A program made the translations under genes and the position numbers. Of a stretch of 64,000 nucleotides of DNA, positions 35,038-44,772 are shown in pieces. The stretch comes from Flagellimonas meishanensis (GTDB taxonomy: Bacteria > Bacteroidota > Bacteroidia > Flavobacteriales > Flavobacteriaceae): NCBI RefSeq assembly GCF_019880545.1, contig NZ_JAINVW010000002.1:1-64000 (forward strand), in the 5' to 3' direction. The notes under the pieces were generated by a model. The model was not told the DNA's origin, made no database searches, and saw only the letters and a program-made list of their open reading frames with translations. Each line of letters opens with the position of its first letter. Positions within the stretch are counted from its first letter, which is position 1.

Positions 35038-35733
35038 CTACTCAAAAGTGAAATTGATGAAGAATCCCCTGGTCCGCATGGCATTTATGTTGCCTGTCCA
35101 TGGACTATTGGGATCATTATCGGGAACAAGTTCATCAGTGAGTGCAAACACTCCGCGTATGGAAGGTGAAAATTTGAAATATTCCGTGTAAATGTCAATC
35201 CCAAACCCAAGTTCATAGCCATACACGTTTTTCTTCATTCGAAATTCGCCACTGCTGTTGTCGTCCAAACTGTCCTCCTTGCTGCCCAGGTTCATGGATG
35301 TATATAGCCCTCCGGTAACATAGGGTTTCCAGTTGCCAAACCTACGCGCACTAACCTTCAACAATAACGGGAACCGAATATAGGTGGACTTCACCTCTCT
35401 GATGGCATCCACTTCGGTGGTGAATCCAGGAAAACCCAGCGTCCTTGCCGTATATAGCAGCCCGGGTTCAAAACGGGCGTCCAAAAATTCGTTGATGCGC
35501 ATCTCGCCAATCAACCCTACATTAAAGCCGAAACTTTTGTCCACAAGAACATCTTGCCCGATGTCATTCGCATATTCAAACTGAAAATCATATTGGTTGA
35601 ACCCCAAATAGTAGCCCCAATTTAAAAACCGCTTGTCCTCATTTTGAAGATTTAGGATGGGATCACTGTTAAACTGGGCCATGGAACTTGAACCTACCAA
35701 AAGTATCAGTCCAACTAAGAAGATGTTTCTCAT
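35038..35733 (-). CDS. porT: PorT-family outer-membrane beta-barrel protein
   Basis: A 231-residue exported protein with signal peptide MRNIFLVGLILLVGSSSMAQ. The rest is an eight-strand-type barrel with alternating hydrophobic strands (LNWGYYLGFNQYDFQFEY; FDARFEPGLLYT-like turn; YIRFPLLLKVSAR; NWKPYVTGGLYTSMNL) and a C-terminal strand ending GFFINFTFE. PorT is required for type IX secretion and gliding in Flavobacteriia and Porphyromonas. Placement directly after ubiE is the common order in this group. ATG 35733 was chosen because upstream in-frame ATGs overlap ubiE and come before an unrelated stretch; it starts four bases after the ubiE stop. Confidence 0.85.
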   Translation of the reverse strand: MRNIFLVGLILLVGSSSMAQFNSDPILNLQNEDKRFLNWGYYLGFNQYDFQFEYANDIGQDVLVDKSFGFNVGLIGEMRINEFLDARFEPGLLYTARTLGFPGFTTEVDAIREVKSTYIRFPLLLKVSARRFGNWKPYVTGGLYTSMNLGSKEDSLDDNSSGEFRMKKNVYGYELGFGIDIYTEYFKFSPSIRGVFALTDELVPDNDPNSPWTGNINAMRTRGFFINFTFE

Positions 35734-35737
35734 CAAA

Positions 35738-36466
35738 TTATTTTGTAGCGACATAAATGGATGCCACCCCAAAAGTCTGGGGTCTGTTCTCTATACCTAT
35801 AAACCCGATTTTGGCCAAAATATTGTTGAATGCCTCTCCGTATGGGAAAACGGAGGCCGACTCGCTCAAATAGGCATAGGCGGAACGGTCTTTGGAGAAG
35901 AGTTTGCCAATAAGTGGCAGTATGTTCTTGGTGTAGAACCGATACCCTTGTTTAAAAGGGGCCTTGGTGGGAACGGATGTTTCAAGGATTGCCAAATGCC
36001 CACCGGGCCTCAACACCCGATAGATTTCAGCAAGCCCTTTTTCAAGATCTTCAAAATTGCGAACACCAAACGCCACGGTGATGGCATCAAAGGAATCGTT
36101 GGCAAAGGGAAGGTTTTCGCTGTCACCCACGACCATCTCAATGATGTCTTGCAAGTTTTTGTCCACTATTTTGGATTTGCCCACATCCAACATTTGGGGA
36201 GACAGGTCCAGACCCACAATTTTCTTGGCACCGGTGCGGACCATGGCTATGGCCAGATCACCTGTTCCCGTGGCTATATCTAAAATGTTTTTGGGATTTT
36301 TTTCCGCCAGGAATGACACCACTCGCTTTCTCCACTTAACATCAATGCCAAAGGAGATGACCCTGTTGAGTCCATCATAGTTCTTTGAGATGGTATCGAA
36401 CATTTGCCGCACCTGTTCCTTTTTTCCCAAATCGGAATCTTTGTATGGTTTGACTTTTTCTGACAT
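35738..36466 (-). CDS. ubiE: Demethylmenaquinone methyltransferase
   Basis: SAM-dependent enzyme of 242 residues for the last step of menaquinone synthesis. Signature segments are [19 protein letters not shown] (UbiE signature 1 region), [16 protein letters not shown] (SAM motif I), [17 protein letters not shown] and [13 protein letters not shown] (signature 2). Bacteroidota respire with menaquinone, so the menG/ubiE role is the right one. It is the first gene of a ubiE-porT operon; a perfect -7 element lies 17 bases upstream. Confidence 0.95.
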   Translation of the reverse strand: MSEKVKPYKDSDLGKKEQVRQMFDTISKNYDGLNRVISFGIDVKWRKRVVSFLAEKNPKNILDIATGTGDLAIAMVRTGAKKIVGLDLSPQMLDVGKSKIVDKNLQDIIEMVVGDSENLPFANDSFDAITVAFGVRNFEDLEKGLAEIYRVLRPGGHLAILETSVPTKAPFKQGYRFYTKNILPLIGKLFSKDRSAYAYLSESASVFPYGEAFNNILAKIGFIGIENRPQTFGVASIYVATK

Positions 36467-36482
36467 TTATGAAGTTTGCTGG

Positions 36483-36490
36483 CAAATATA
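36483..36490 (-). promoter_or_regulatory. -7 promoter element of ubiE-porT
   Basis: The minus strand reads TATATTTG (perfect TAnnTTTG). The predicted start near 36478 gives a very short leader of about 12 bases. Confidence 0.5.
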
Positions 36491-36613
36491 CGATATAGGC
36501 TTATGGAAGGGGTACCAAAATATTTATGTAATTTTGTCCCGCGCAGTGGGAAACTTTTCCATATATGTTAACAAGCTGTCTTTTGGACAATAGTTCCTAT
36601 TCTTTATCAACCG

Positions 36614-36642
36614 TTTGTTTTACACGGACCAAATTTATTTTG
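36614..36642 (+). promoter_or_regulatory. Probable promoter of trkA-trkH
   Basis: TTTG at 36614-36617 is followed after 17 bases by TTATTTTG, one mismatch from TAnnTTTG. Transcription would start near 36647, about 16 bases before ATG 36663. Confidence 0.4.
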
Positions 36643-36662
36643 AACACATCTTATTTTATTCA

Positions 36663-38012
36663 ATGAAGATCATAATTGCGGGAGCAGGTGAAGTGGGGTT
36701 TCATTTGGCAAAACTCTTGTCCTACGAGGCCCAGGATATTACTTTGATCGACACAGACAAGGATAGCTTGGCCTATGCCGATAACCATTTGGACATTAGG
36801 GTGCTTCGTGGGGACGCCACCTCAATAGAAATACTTAAGGAGGCCCGTGTGGAATCCTCCGACCTTGTCATTGCCGTAACAGCTTCGGAAACTACTAACA
36901 TTACCCTATGTTTTTTGGCAAAGCAATTGGGGAGCCAACGTACCATAGCCAGAATCTCCAATACGGAGTTCTTGGATAACAGAGAGCTTATCAAGTTTGA
37001 GGAGCTTGGCATTGATGAGTTGATTTCCCCGGAAGAACTTGCTGCCACGGAGATTCAATTGTTGCTCAATCAGTCGGCTTTTAACGACACCTATCAGTTT
37101 GAGGGAGGTCTACTGACCATGATTGGGGTATTTCTGCCCAAATCAGCACCTTTTGTGGGAAAAATGGTAAAAGAAGCGGCCCGGATTTTTCCTGAAATCC
37201 ATTTTATGCCCATCGCCTTGCAACGTATGGGAACCCAGTTCACCTTGATTCCCAGGGGGGATACGGTTTTTAAGGAAGGGGACCAGGTGTATTTCATTAC
37301 CTCCGATAAGGGCGTGGATGAACTGTACAAGCTCACGGGCATGCAGAAGAAAGAGATTAAGAATGTTATGGTGCTCGGTGGCAGTAAAGTGGGGTTCAAA
37401 ACGGCTCGGGACCTTTGCAACAAAAAGTTCAATGTAAAGCTGATTGAAAAGAACAAGGAAAAAGCGTTGGACCTTGCGGATGAACTGCCCTATGCGCTCG
37501 TAATAAATGGCGATGGCAGAAATGTGGAACTATTGGAGGAAGAAAGTTTGGATTCCATGGATGCGTTCATAGCCGTTACCGGAAATTCGGAGACGAATAT
37601 CATGTCCTGCCTGGTGGCAAAATCAAAAAAAATCAAGAAAACCATCGCCCTGGTCGAGAACATGGATTATTTTCAGTTGTCCCATTCCATTGGTGTGGAT
37701 ACATTGATCAATAAAAAACTTTTGGCGGCCAACAACATCTTCCGGTACATACGAAGAGGGGAGGTGCTGGCACTGACCCGGTTGAACAATCTGAATGCCG
37801 AGATCTTGGAATTTGAGGTGAAGCCCACTTCCCTGGTCAACGGGGAAATAATCAGGGAACTGAACTTTCCACGCGAGGCCAGCATTGGGGGTGTCATCCG
37901 AAATGGGGAGGGAATCATTGCCCTTGGGGATTTTAAGATCATGGAGGGAGATAAAGTGGTTGTCTGCTGCCTGCCTAAGGCCATTCCCAGAATAGAAAAG
38001 CTCTTCCTGTAA
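36663..38012 (+). CDS. trkA: Trk K+ uptake regulatory NAD-binding protein TrkA
   Basis: Cytoplasmic gating subunit of the Trk potassium transporter, 449 residues, made of two RCK halves. The first Rossmann motif is IIIAGAGEVGFHLAKLL at the N-terminus, the second VMVLGGSKVGFKTARDL at about residue 232. Each half ends with a TrkA-C ligand domain (about 140-220 and 365-449). The frame is open 16 codons upstream, but the family starts with the MKIIIAGAGEVG strand, so ATG 36663 was taken. Its stop overlaps the trkH start by one base, as expected for a coupled subunit pair. Confidence 0.95.
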   Translation: MKIIIAGAGEVGFHLAKLLSYEAQDITLIDTDKDSLAYADNHLDIRVLRGDATSIEILKEARVESSDLVIAVTASETTNITLCFLAKQLGSQRTIARISNTEFLDNRELIKFEELGIDELISPEELAATEIQLLLNQSAFNDTYQFEGGLLTMIGVFLPKSAPFVGKMVKEAARIFPEIHFMPIALQRMGTQFTLIPRGDTVFKEGDQVYFITSDKGVDELYKLTGMQKKEIKNVMVLGGSKVGFKTARDLCNKKFNVKLIEKNKEKALDLADELPYALVINGDGRNVELLEEESLDSMDAFIAVTGNSETNIMSCLVAKSKKIKKTIALVENMDYFQLSHSIGVDTLINKKLLAANNIFRYIRRGEVLALTRLNNLNAEILEFEVKPTSLVNGEIIRELNFPREASIGGVIRNGEGIIALGDFKIMEGDKVVVCCLPKAIPRIEKLFL

Positions 38013-39502
38013 TGAAGCTGAACGCCCGAATAATTGTCCATATCATGGGGCTGTTGCTCCTTTGCAATGGTTCCTTTATGCTTCTGGCCGCTTTTGCCAG
38101 TGGAATATATCAGGATGGGGCCACCCTGGACATAGCCCTTGCGGCCATTGTCACCATGCTTTTTGGGGTAATGGCCATGTTCTACACCCGTGGTCACAAA
38201 AAAGAGGTAAAGCGCAAGGAGGGATATATGATAGTTACCTTCGGATGGGTGATCATGTCCATTTCAGGCATGCTGCCCTATCTATTTTCGGCGTCCATAC
38301 CATCGGTCACCGATGCCTTTTTTGAAACAATATCGGGATATACCACCACTGGGGCCTCCATTCTCAATGATATAGAATCCCTGCCCAAGGGTATTCTCCT
38401 TTGGAGGAGTTTAACGCATTGGATAGGGGGTATGGGTATCATTGTTTTGGCCATTGCCATACTACCGCTGCTTGGCATTGGGGGCATGCAGTTGTTCGCT
38501 GCGGAGGCTCCGGGACCGGGAGGGGATAAGCTCCATCCAAGGATTACGGATACAGCAAAAAGATTGTGGCTCATTTATGTGGGCTATACAGTTTTGGAGA
38601 CACTATTGTTGAAATTGGCCGGCATGTCATTTTTTGATGCCATCAACCATGCACTATCCACCCTTTCCACAGGTGGTTTTTCCACCAAGAATGCCAGTAT
38701 AGCATATTGGAACGATACGCCCATCATTCAATATATCATTATTGTTTTTATGTTTTTGGCGGGCACCAATTTTGTGATGAGCTATTTCGCATTTACCGGA
38801 AAGGTGAAACGCATCATCCAAGATGAGGAGTTCAAGACGTATTCCCTTTTGATTGGTATTTTTACGCTAATTGCGGCTCTAATTGTTTATTTTCAAGCAG
38901 ATGTCCCCATCTCCGATTACCACCCCATGGTCTTGGGTCCGGAGGAGAGTGCCTTTAGGCATGCGCTCTTTCAAGTGTTGGCCATTGTGACCACAACCGG
39001 TTTTGTTACCGCCGATTTCACCAGTTGGACGCCATTTTTGACCGTTTTCTTCTTTGGATTGATGTTTCTCGGAGGGTCCGCTGGCTCCACTTCGGGAGGA
39101 ATCAAGGTAATGCGACACCTATTGATCATTAAAAATGGCATTCTCGAGTTCAAAAGGACACTGCACACCAATGCCATAATCCCTGTGCGTTACAATCAAA
39201 AAACAGTCTCCGAGCATATCGTATATAACATCATTGCCTTTTTTGTGCTCTATATGCTGCTTTTTATCATCGGTGCATTGGTGCTGGGCTATTTGGGACT
39301 TGATTTTGAATCGGCCGTTGGAGGTGCCGCTTCTTCGCTGGGCAACGTGGGTCCGGCTTTGGGCGATTTGAACCCTGTGGTTAACTTCAGCGCGCTCCCC
39401 GCTTTTGGTAAATGGTGGTGCGGATTCTTGATGCTCCTCGGCAGGTTGGAACTTTTTACCGTGTTGATTTTGTTTGTGCCCTATTTTTGGAAGAAGACAT
39501 AA
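38012..39502 (+). CDS. trkH: Trk K+ transporter membrane subunit TrkH
   Basis: K+ channel-like transporter of 496 residues with four M1-P-M2 repeats. Selectivity-filter loops are recognisable: SGYTTTGASI, LSTLSTGGFST, IVTTTGFVTADFT and SSLGNVGPALGD, each with the central Gly that lines the pore. It works with TrkA at the inner membrane, importing K+ for osmotic adjustment in a marine setting. It overlaps trkA by one base and ends inside a hairpin shared with the convergent aminotransferase gene. Confidence 0.95.
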   Translation: MKLNARIIVHIMGLLLLCNGSFMLLAAFASGIYQDGATLDIALAAIVTMLFGVMAMFYTRGHKKEVKRKEGYMIVTFGWVIMSISGMLPYLFSASIPSVTDAFFETISGYTTTGASILNDIESLPKGILLWRSLTHWIGGMGIIVLAIAILPLLGIGGMQLFAAEAPGPGGDKLHPRITDTAKRLWLIYVGYTVLETLLLKLAGMSFFDAINHALSTLSTGGFSTKNASIAYWNDTPIIQYIIIVFMFLAGTNFVMSYFAFTGKVKRIIQDEEFKTYSLLIGIFTLIAALIVYFQADVPISDYHPMVLGPEESAFRHALFQVLAIVTTTGFVTADFTSWTPFLTVFFFGLMFLGGSAGSTSGGIKVMRHLLIIKNGILEFKRTLHTNAIIPVRYNQKTVSEHIVYNIIAFFVLYMLLFIIGALVLGYLGLDFESAVGGAASSLGNVGPALGDLNPVVNFSALPAFGKWWCGFLMLLGRLELFTVLILFVPYFWKKT

Positions 39503-39533
39503 AAAAACCTCCCAAATTTTTCTTCAGGAGGTT
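39501..39533 (-). terminator. Rho-independent terminator of the aminotransferase gene
   Basis: AACCTCC pairs with GGAGGTT across a 14-base loop. On the minus strand the stem is followed by seven T residues. The T-run overlaps the trkH stop codon, so the hairpin may also slow transcription coming from trkH. Confidence 0.75.
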
Positions 39534-39555
39534 CTTAAAGATATTCTTTTGGTAA

Positions 39556-40740
39556 TTAGACCACTGCCTTGATTCGAGCTATGGCCTCTCTTAATTCTTT
39601 TTCCGAAGCTGCATACGATATGCGTATACAGTTGGGATCTCCAAATGCTTCACCCGTAACGGTAGCGACATTGGCATGTTCCAATAAGTACATGGCAAAA
39701 TCGGAGGCATCTTTTATGACAACCCCGTTGAGGGTCTTTCCAAAAAACGCCGAGATATCCGGGAAAACATAAAACGCTCCTTCAGGAACGTTCAGTTTAA
39801 ATCCCTCGATTTCACCCAAAAGGTCAAGGACCAGGTCCCGTCTTTTGTGGAACTCATCGATCATATATTGGATTTTGCTCTTCGGGGCCTCCAACGCTGT
39901 GATAACGGCGCGCTGTGCTATGGCGTTGGCACCACTTGTCACTTGCCCCTGCAGTTTTGTGCATCCTTTCGCAATCCACTCGGGAGCTCCTATGTAACCA
40001 ATACGCCATCCGGTCATCGCAAAGGCTTTGGAAACTCCATTCACCGTAACAGTTCTCTCATACATGCCCTCAATACCGGCAATGCTCACATGGCCCCCAC
40101 GAAAATTTATGTGTTCATATATTTCATCGGATACGACAAAAATATTGGGATGTTTTCTGAGTACTTGAGCCAGTGCTTCCAGTTCCGCCTTATTGTAAAC
40201 AGATCCACTTGGATTGCAGGGTGAACTGAACCATAGCATTTTCGTTTTGGGCGTAATGGCCGCTTCCAACTGCTCGGGGGTCATTTTAAAGTCTGTATGT
40301 ATTCCAGTGGCTACTTCAACGGGCACTCCCTCGGCCAATTTTACAATATCGCTATAACTTACCCAATAAGGTGCGGGCAGAATTACTTCGTCACCCGGAT
40401 CCAACACCACCATGGCAACATTGAAAAGGGATTGTTTGGCACCCGTGGAGACGACAATCTGTTTAGGATCATAATCCAGGTCATTGTCCCTTTTGAACTT
40501 GTTGGATATCGCTTTTTTAAGTTCGGCGTAGCCATCCACAGGGGTGTAGCTGGAATAATTTTCGTCAATGGCCTGTTTGGCCGACTCCTTTATAAAATCT
40601 GGAATATTAAAGTCTGGCTCTCCAAGGCTCAGACCTATTATGTCCTTTCCTTCATTTCGTAACTCCCGGGCTTTTGCCGCCATAGCCAAGGTGGCCGAGG
40701 TGGACATGTTCCGGACCCGATCAGATAGATGGTTACTCAT
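39556..40740 (-). CDS. Class I/II pyridoxal-phosphate aminotransferase (aspartate aminotransferase type)
   Basis: Cytosolic PLP enzyme of 394 residues from the aminotransferase class I family, AspC Ib branch. The Schiff-base lysine is K238 in TVNGVSKAFAMTGWRIGY. Other marks are GLSLGEPDFNIPDFI at the N-terminus, YTPVDGYAELKKAI, LWFSSPCNPSGSVYNKAEL and FVVSDEIYEHINF. It most likely converts aspartate and 2-oxoglutarate to oxaloacetate and glutamate; close relatives also accept prephenate or other amino acids. It is encoded 11 bases downstream of the desaturase gene, possibly in the same transcript. Confidence 0.9.
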   Translation of the reverse strand: MSNHLSDRVRNMSTSATLAMAAKARELRNEGKDIIGLSLGEPDFNIPDFIKESAKQAIDENYSSYTPVDGYAELKKAISNKFKRDNDLDYDPKQIVVSTGAKQSLFNVAMVVLDPGDEVILPAPYWVSYSDIVKLAEGVPVEVATGIHTDFKMTPEQLEAAITPKTKMLWFSSPCNPSGSVYNKAELEALAQVLRKHPNIFVVSDEIYEHINFRGGHVSIAGIEGMYERTVTVNGVSKAFAMTGWRIGYIGAPEWIAKGCTKLQGQVTSGANAIAQRAVITALEAPKSKIQYMIDEFHKRRDLVLDLLGEIEGFKLNVPEGAFYVFPDISAFFGKTLNGVVIKDASDFAMYLLEHANVATVTGEAFGDPNCIRISYAASEKELREAIARIKAVV

Positions 40741-40751
40741 CGATAAGTGGT

Positions 40752-41855
40752 TTATTGGTACTGAAGGGCTGGTTTTTTACCCAGTTCCCTTAAATGTTTG
40801 AAGTGCGAAATTATGGCTTTTCTGGTAGTTTTGTATTCGTTGTATGGCAAATTGAATTCCCTTGCCGTTTGTTTCACAATTTTGGAAATTTTTGTGTAAT
40901 GCACATGGCTGATATTGGGGAAAATATGATGCTCTACCTGGTGGTTCAGGCCACCCGTGAACCAATTGACGATTTTGTTCCTCGTGCCGAAGTTCACCGT
41001 GGTGAACAACTGATGGATGGCCCAAGTGTTCTTCATTGTACCCGTTTCGTCCGGTAATGGGGTCTGCGCATCATCCACAATATGGGCCAACTGGAACACC
41101 ACACTTAGGATGACACCGGCAACATAGTGCATAATAAAGAATCCAAGCAATACCTGCCACCAAAGTATGTTCGCAAAAACAAGGGGCAATACGATCCAAA
41201 CCGTAATGTAAATAACCTTGGTGATTACCAAAGTGCTCCAATTGATCACCGGATTTGGGAGTTTTCCGTAGGACAACCTTCTTTTCATGTATCTGTACAT
41301 TTGTTGGAAATCGGTGGTAACCGCCCAATTAAAGGTCAATAATCCGTATAGAAAAATGGAGTAATAATGTTGGAACTTATGGTGTCTATGCCATTTGGCA
41401 TGTTTGGAAAAACGCAAAATTCGACCGGCTTCCATATCCTCATCATGCTCGTGGATATTGGTGAAGGTGTGGTGCAACACGTTATGCTGCACTTGCCAGT
41501 TATAAACATTTCCCGCCAAAATATAAATACTGCTTCCCATAATTTTATTGACCCATTTCTTGGTGGAATAGGACCCATGGTTTCCGTCGTGCATTACGTT
41601 CATCCCAACACCGGCCATTCCCACACCCATTACCACGGACAGTAGGAGATAGGCCCAGAAGGGCAGGTTTAGGGTCAATATCAAAAAGTAGGGGGCCAAG
41701 AAAATGGAAAACATCACTATGGTTTTAAGGTGAAGCTTCCAATTTCCCGTTTTCTTTATTTCGTTTTCATTGAAGTAATCGTTTACCCTTTTGTTCAGGG
41801 TTCTAAAAAACTGTGCAGAATCTTTTCTGGAAAACCGAATGGTATTCTTATCCAT
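40752..41855 (-). CDS. Membrane fatty acid desaturase (acyl-CoA/acyl-lipid type)
   Basis: Diiron desaturase of 367 residues that adds a cis double bond to membrane acyl chains, important for cold adaptation. Three histidine boxes are present: HDGNH (residues 89-93), HNVLHH (124-129) with a further HEHDED stretch, and NHQVEHHIFP in the C-terminal part. Four hydrophobic helices are predicted between them. The third box of the QxxHH type places it with the front-end/linoleoyl-CoA-like group. ATG 41855 was chosen over an upstream in-frame codon because it gives the compact start MDKNTIRFSRKD. An imperfect -7 element (TCAATTTG) lies about 25 bases upstream. Confidence 0.9.
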   Translation of the reverse strand: MDKNTIRFSRKDSAQFFRTLNKRVNDYFNENEIKKTGNWKLHLKTIVMFSIFLAPYFLILTLNLPFWAYLLLSVVMGVGMAGVGMNVMHDGNHGSYSTKKWVNKIMGSSIYILAGNVYNWQVQHNVLHHTFTNIHEHDEDMEAGRILRFSKHAKWHRHHKFQHYYSIFLYGLLTFNWAVTTDFQQMYRYMKRRLSYGKLPNPVINWSTLVITKVIYITVWIVLPLVFANILWWQVLLGFFIMHYVAGVILSVVFQLAHIVDDAQTPLPDETGTMKNTWAIHQLFTTVNFGTRNKIVNWFTGGLNHQVEHHIFPNISHVHYTKISKIVKQTAREFNLPYNEYKTTRKAIISHFKHLRELGKKPALQYQ

Positions 41856-41972
41856 AAAATAAATTTTTGTAAAGGTAACCAAATTGAACTTCCACGAGGG
41901 TCAATACATAGATGGAACGGTGTAAAGGTGTCCAAAAGTATTAGATTTACCAATAATTTAACAGGATTTGGT

Positions 41973-42614
41973 ATGGATGTCAACATTGTATTTAAATATT
42001 TCCCTGGGTTGACGGATTTGCAAAAGCAGCGATTTACGCAATTGGAGGCGCTCTATCAGGACTGGAACCAGAAGATAAACGTGGTTTCCAGAAAGGACAT
42101 TGATGAGCTTTATCTACGCCATGTGTTGCATTCGTTAGGAATAGCCAAGGTGCAGCGTTTTAACGAGGGAGCACTGATTTTGGATGTTGGAACCGGGGGC
42201 GGTTTTCCGGGAATTCCACTGGCCATACTCTTTCCCGAAGTTGATTTTACATTAGTGGATGCCATCGGAAAAAAAATCAAGGTGGTGCAGGAAGTGGTCG
42301 AGGGATTGGGGCTGTCCAATGTTACCGCAAAACATTCACGGGTTGAGGATATTGATGGGCAATTCGATTTTATAGTGAGCCGGGCGGTGGCCGCCATGCC
42401 TACGTTTGTGCATTGGACCAGGGGTAAAATCAAGAAAGATTCTGCCCATGAACGGCGCAATGGCATCCTATATTTAAAAGGAGGGGACTTGACAGAAGAG
42501 TTAAAAGGATATGAAACCGTTCAAACCTTTGAACTGGCAACATACTTTGAAGAAGATTTTTTTGAGACCAAAAAAGTGGTATACCTACCACAGAAACACC
42601 ATAAGGTTTCTTAG
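41973..42614 (+). CDS. rsmG: 16S rRNA (guanine-N7)-methyltransferase RsmG
   Basis: SAM-dependent enzyme of 213 residues that methylates G527 of 16S rRNA. Typical segments are YQDWNQKINVVSRKD, LYLRHVLHSLGIA, LILDVGTGGGFPGIPLAILFP (SAM motif I; split at GGGFPG), VVEGLGLSNVTAKHSRVED and FIVSRAVAAMPTFVHWTR. The frame is open 81 codons further upstream, crossing the desaturase gene, but the family begins at MDVNIVFKYFPGL, so ATG 41973 was taken. It is transcribed alone, divergent from the desaturase. Confidence 0.95.
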   Translation: MDVNIVFKYFPGLTDLQKQRFTQLEALYQDWNQKINVVSRKDIDELYLRHVLHSLGIAKVQRFNEGALILDVGTGGGFPGIPLAILFPEVDFTLVDAIGKKIKVVQEVVEGLGLSNVTAKHSRVEDIDGQFDFIVSRAVAAMPTFVHWTRGKIKKDSAHERRNGILYLKGGDLTEELKGYETVQTFELATYFEEDFFETKKVVYLPQKHHKVS

Positions 42615-42907
42615 GTGCTCCATATATGTCGGTATACGTTCCTACATTTCCTTGAGTAGGTCTTGAGGTCCCGCCATACAAGCTCCAATCTATTGGTCAT
42701 GGATTGCAAACTTTTGGACAACAGCTTTCCCATATTGTTTTATATTAATCCTGTTACATTAACGTAACAATTAATTAACGTTAAATTTACATAGAAATTA
42801 TGTAATAGTCAACAAAATAATAAACCTTAACAAAAATGTGGCCTGGCACTAATGCCTTCTTCAAAATAAGAAAGTGCAAATTCAGTGGCATCTGATTCAA
42901 TGGCCTA
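42615..42907. other. AT-rich intergenic region with small palindromes
   Basis: No convincing gene or T-tailed terminator lies between the convergent rsmG and Na/Pi transporter genes. It contains GTTAC/GTAAC arms (42753-42768), TTAATTAA, and the 10-base palindrome TTAACGTTAA (42775-42784) in a very AT-rich stretch. Function unknown. Confidence 0.4.
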
Positions 42908-44713
42908 TCAACCCACCTGGCCGCGCTCCTCGGGGCTAAGGATACCCTCTTCAAACTCGAGCTGTTCGGGAAGTTTGGATTCTTGCAGAATGGAATCCTT
43001 GGTGATATAGAGCAGTTCAGCAATAGAGATCAAACCCTTTACCATTTGGATCACCGTGGCACTGTCGTTCATCAATGAAGTTGCCATTTCGTTGGTGATC
43101 CTATTTTCCCTGATGAGTTGGTTAATGGAACCGTTCATGATAACATCACTCTTGTCGGCCCTGTCCCTCAATTTGTCCATTTTCCCCTTGAAGGACAACG
43201 GATTTTCCGATTGCTGCAAGTCTTTGATGATACGCATAACCTTGATGATTATCTTTCGCAGCTTATCGTATTCCTTTTTTACATATGGATTATCGGAATC
43301 CATATATTTTGAAAGGTTCATGTGTATCGGTTTCATGGCTTTGACAACCGCAACGATATGCCTGTTGGCTATCAATATGTTTCGTATTACGGCAATTAGG
43401 TTTTTGTCCAACTCATACTTGCTCTGGAGCAAAGTGGCATATTCAACAATTTTGCTGTAAATCGACTTGATTTTAAGATAATAGAGTTGGTCCAGGTCCA
43501 CCTCAATTTCTTCCTTACCCTTTATAATGGCCTTAACCTTTTTATCCGACTGAATGTCTTCCCTGTGCACGTGGATGCCATGTGCGATTGCTTTGTATGC
43601 CGATTTCTCGAATAGCCTGGTGGATTCCTTCAATAATGCCGCTATGCCCGTTTGCGGATATTTAAGGTCTGCCTTGGTCAGATACATCGGTTGGTCAATC
43701 TCCTTTTCAGGGTCGATTTTTTCCGGCACCAATTTTTCCACAATTTTGACGATTATGGGCACAAACCATATCAACAAAAATGTGTTGGAAACATTAAATG
43801 CCGTATGGAATACCGATAGCGCAACCGGGATGGCCGTGGCACTTGTGAAGGCGGAGGTGCCTCCTTCCCTGGTGATAAACCAGTCTATGGCATTCAAGAT
43901 AGGGTTAAAAAGAAGGATTGCCCAAATCACACCGATCACATTAAAGATCAGATGCGCCATTGCGGTCCGCTTTGCATGATAGTTGGCTATCAGGGCGGCC
44001 AAATTGGCGGTGATCGTTGTTCCGATGTTTTCACCGAGAATCATGGCGGCAGCCATATCGAAAGGAATCCAACCTTCATGGCACATCACCAAGGTCAATG
44101 CCATGGTGGCGCTGGAAGATTGTATAATGATGGTGAGCAAGGTCCCGATCAATAAAAAAAGGAGCACGGACCAAAAACCGGACTGTGTGTACTTGGCCAA
44201 AAAGGCAAGAACTTCCGGATTGCTGCCTATATCCGGTACGGCTTCCTTCAAAAACTGGAGCCCAATGAACAAAATGGCAAACCCCACTATAAAGCGGCCC
44301 CATTGATTGACTTTTTTCTTTTTTGAAAAAGTGAACACAAAACCCAGCGCGACCAGTGGAAGTGCAATCGCCCCTATGTTCACCTTAAATCCCAGCAGGG
44401 TAATAAGCCACGCTGTGACCGTGGTGCCGATGTTCGCACCCATGATCACACCTATCGACTCAAACAGGGTAAGCAGGGACGCATTGGCAAAACTCACCAC
44501 CATCAATGTGGTGGCCGAAGAGGATTGGATGACGGAGGTAATCAAAAAACCAGTAAAGACTGCAAAAAGACGATTGGAGGTCATGGAGGCCAGGATCTGC
44601 CGCATTTTATCCCCGGCAACTTCCATGAGGGCATCGCTCATCACTTTCATTCCGTATAGAAAGAGTCCAAGCGAGCCCAGTAAGCTCAGTATTTCACCAA
44701 GACCATATTGCAT
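42908..44713 (-). CDS. Na/Pi cotransporter family protein with PhoU-like domain
   Basis: Inner-membrane protein of 601 residues. The N-terminal half has two inverted repeats with the hallmark QSSSATT segments: ITSVIQSSSATTLMVV and LTIIIQSSSATMALTL, each followed by a GENIGTT/GANIGTT motif (IGVIMGANIGTTVTAW; MILGENIGTTITAN). These define the NptA/SLC34-like sodium:phosphate symporters. The C-terminal 230 residues are helical and resemble PhoU, which may sense or regulate phosphate flux. The organism is marine, so sodium coupling is plausible. A perfect -7 element lies about 50 bases upstream. Confidence 0.9.
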   Translation of the reverse strand: MQYGLGEILSLLGSLGLFLYGMKVMSDALMEVAGDKMRQILASMTSNRLFAVFTGFLITSVIQSSSATTLMVVSFANASLLTLFESIGVIMGANIGTTVTAWLITLLGFKVNIGAIALPLVALGFVFTFSKKKKVNQWGRFIVGFAILFIGLQFLKEAVPDIGSNPEVLAFLAKYTQSGFWSVLLFLLIGTLLTIIIQSSSATMALTLVMCHEGWIPFDMAAAMILGENIGTTITANLAALIANYHAKRTAMAHLIFNVIGVIWAILLFNPILNAIDWFITREGGTSAFTSATAIPVALSVFHTAFNVSNTFLLIWFVPIIVKIVEKLVPEKIDPEKEIDQPMYLTKADLKYPQTGIAALLKESTRLFEKSAYKAIAHGIHVHREDIQSDKKVKAIIKGKEEIEVDLDQLYYLKIKSIYSKIVEYATLLQSKYELDKNLIAVIRNILIANRHIVAVVKAMKPIHMNLSKYMDSDNPYVKKEYDKLRKIIIKVMRIIKDLQQSENPLSFKGKMDKLRDRADKSDVIMNGSINQLIRENRITNEMATSLMNDSATVIQMVKGLISIAELLYITKDSILQESKLPEQLEFEEGILSPEERGQVG

Positions 44714-44764
44714 AAAACTGGTTGTTCCGAAGCAATGAATTTACAATTTCCTTGCAATAAATAT

Positions 44765-44772
44765 CAAAAATA
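44765..44772 (-). promoter_or_regulatory. -7 promoter element of the Na/Pi transporter gene
   Basis: The minus strand reads TATTTTTG (perfect TAnnTTTG). The predicted start near 44760 leaves a leader of about 47 bases. Confidence 0.5.
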
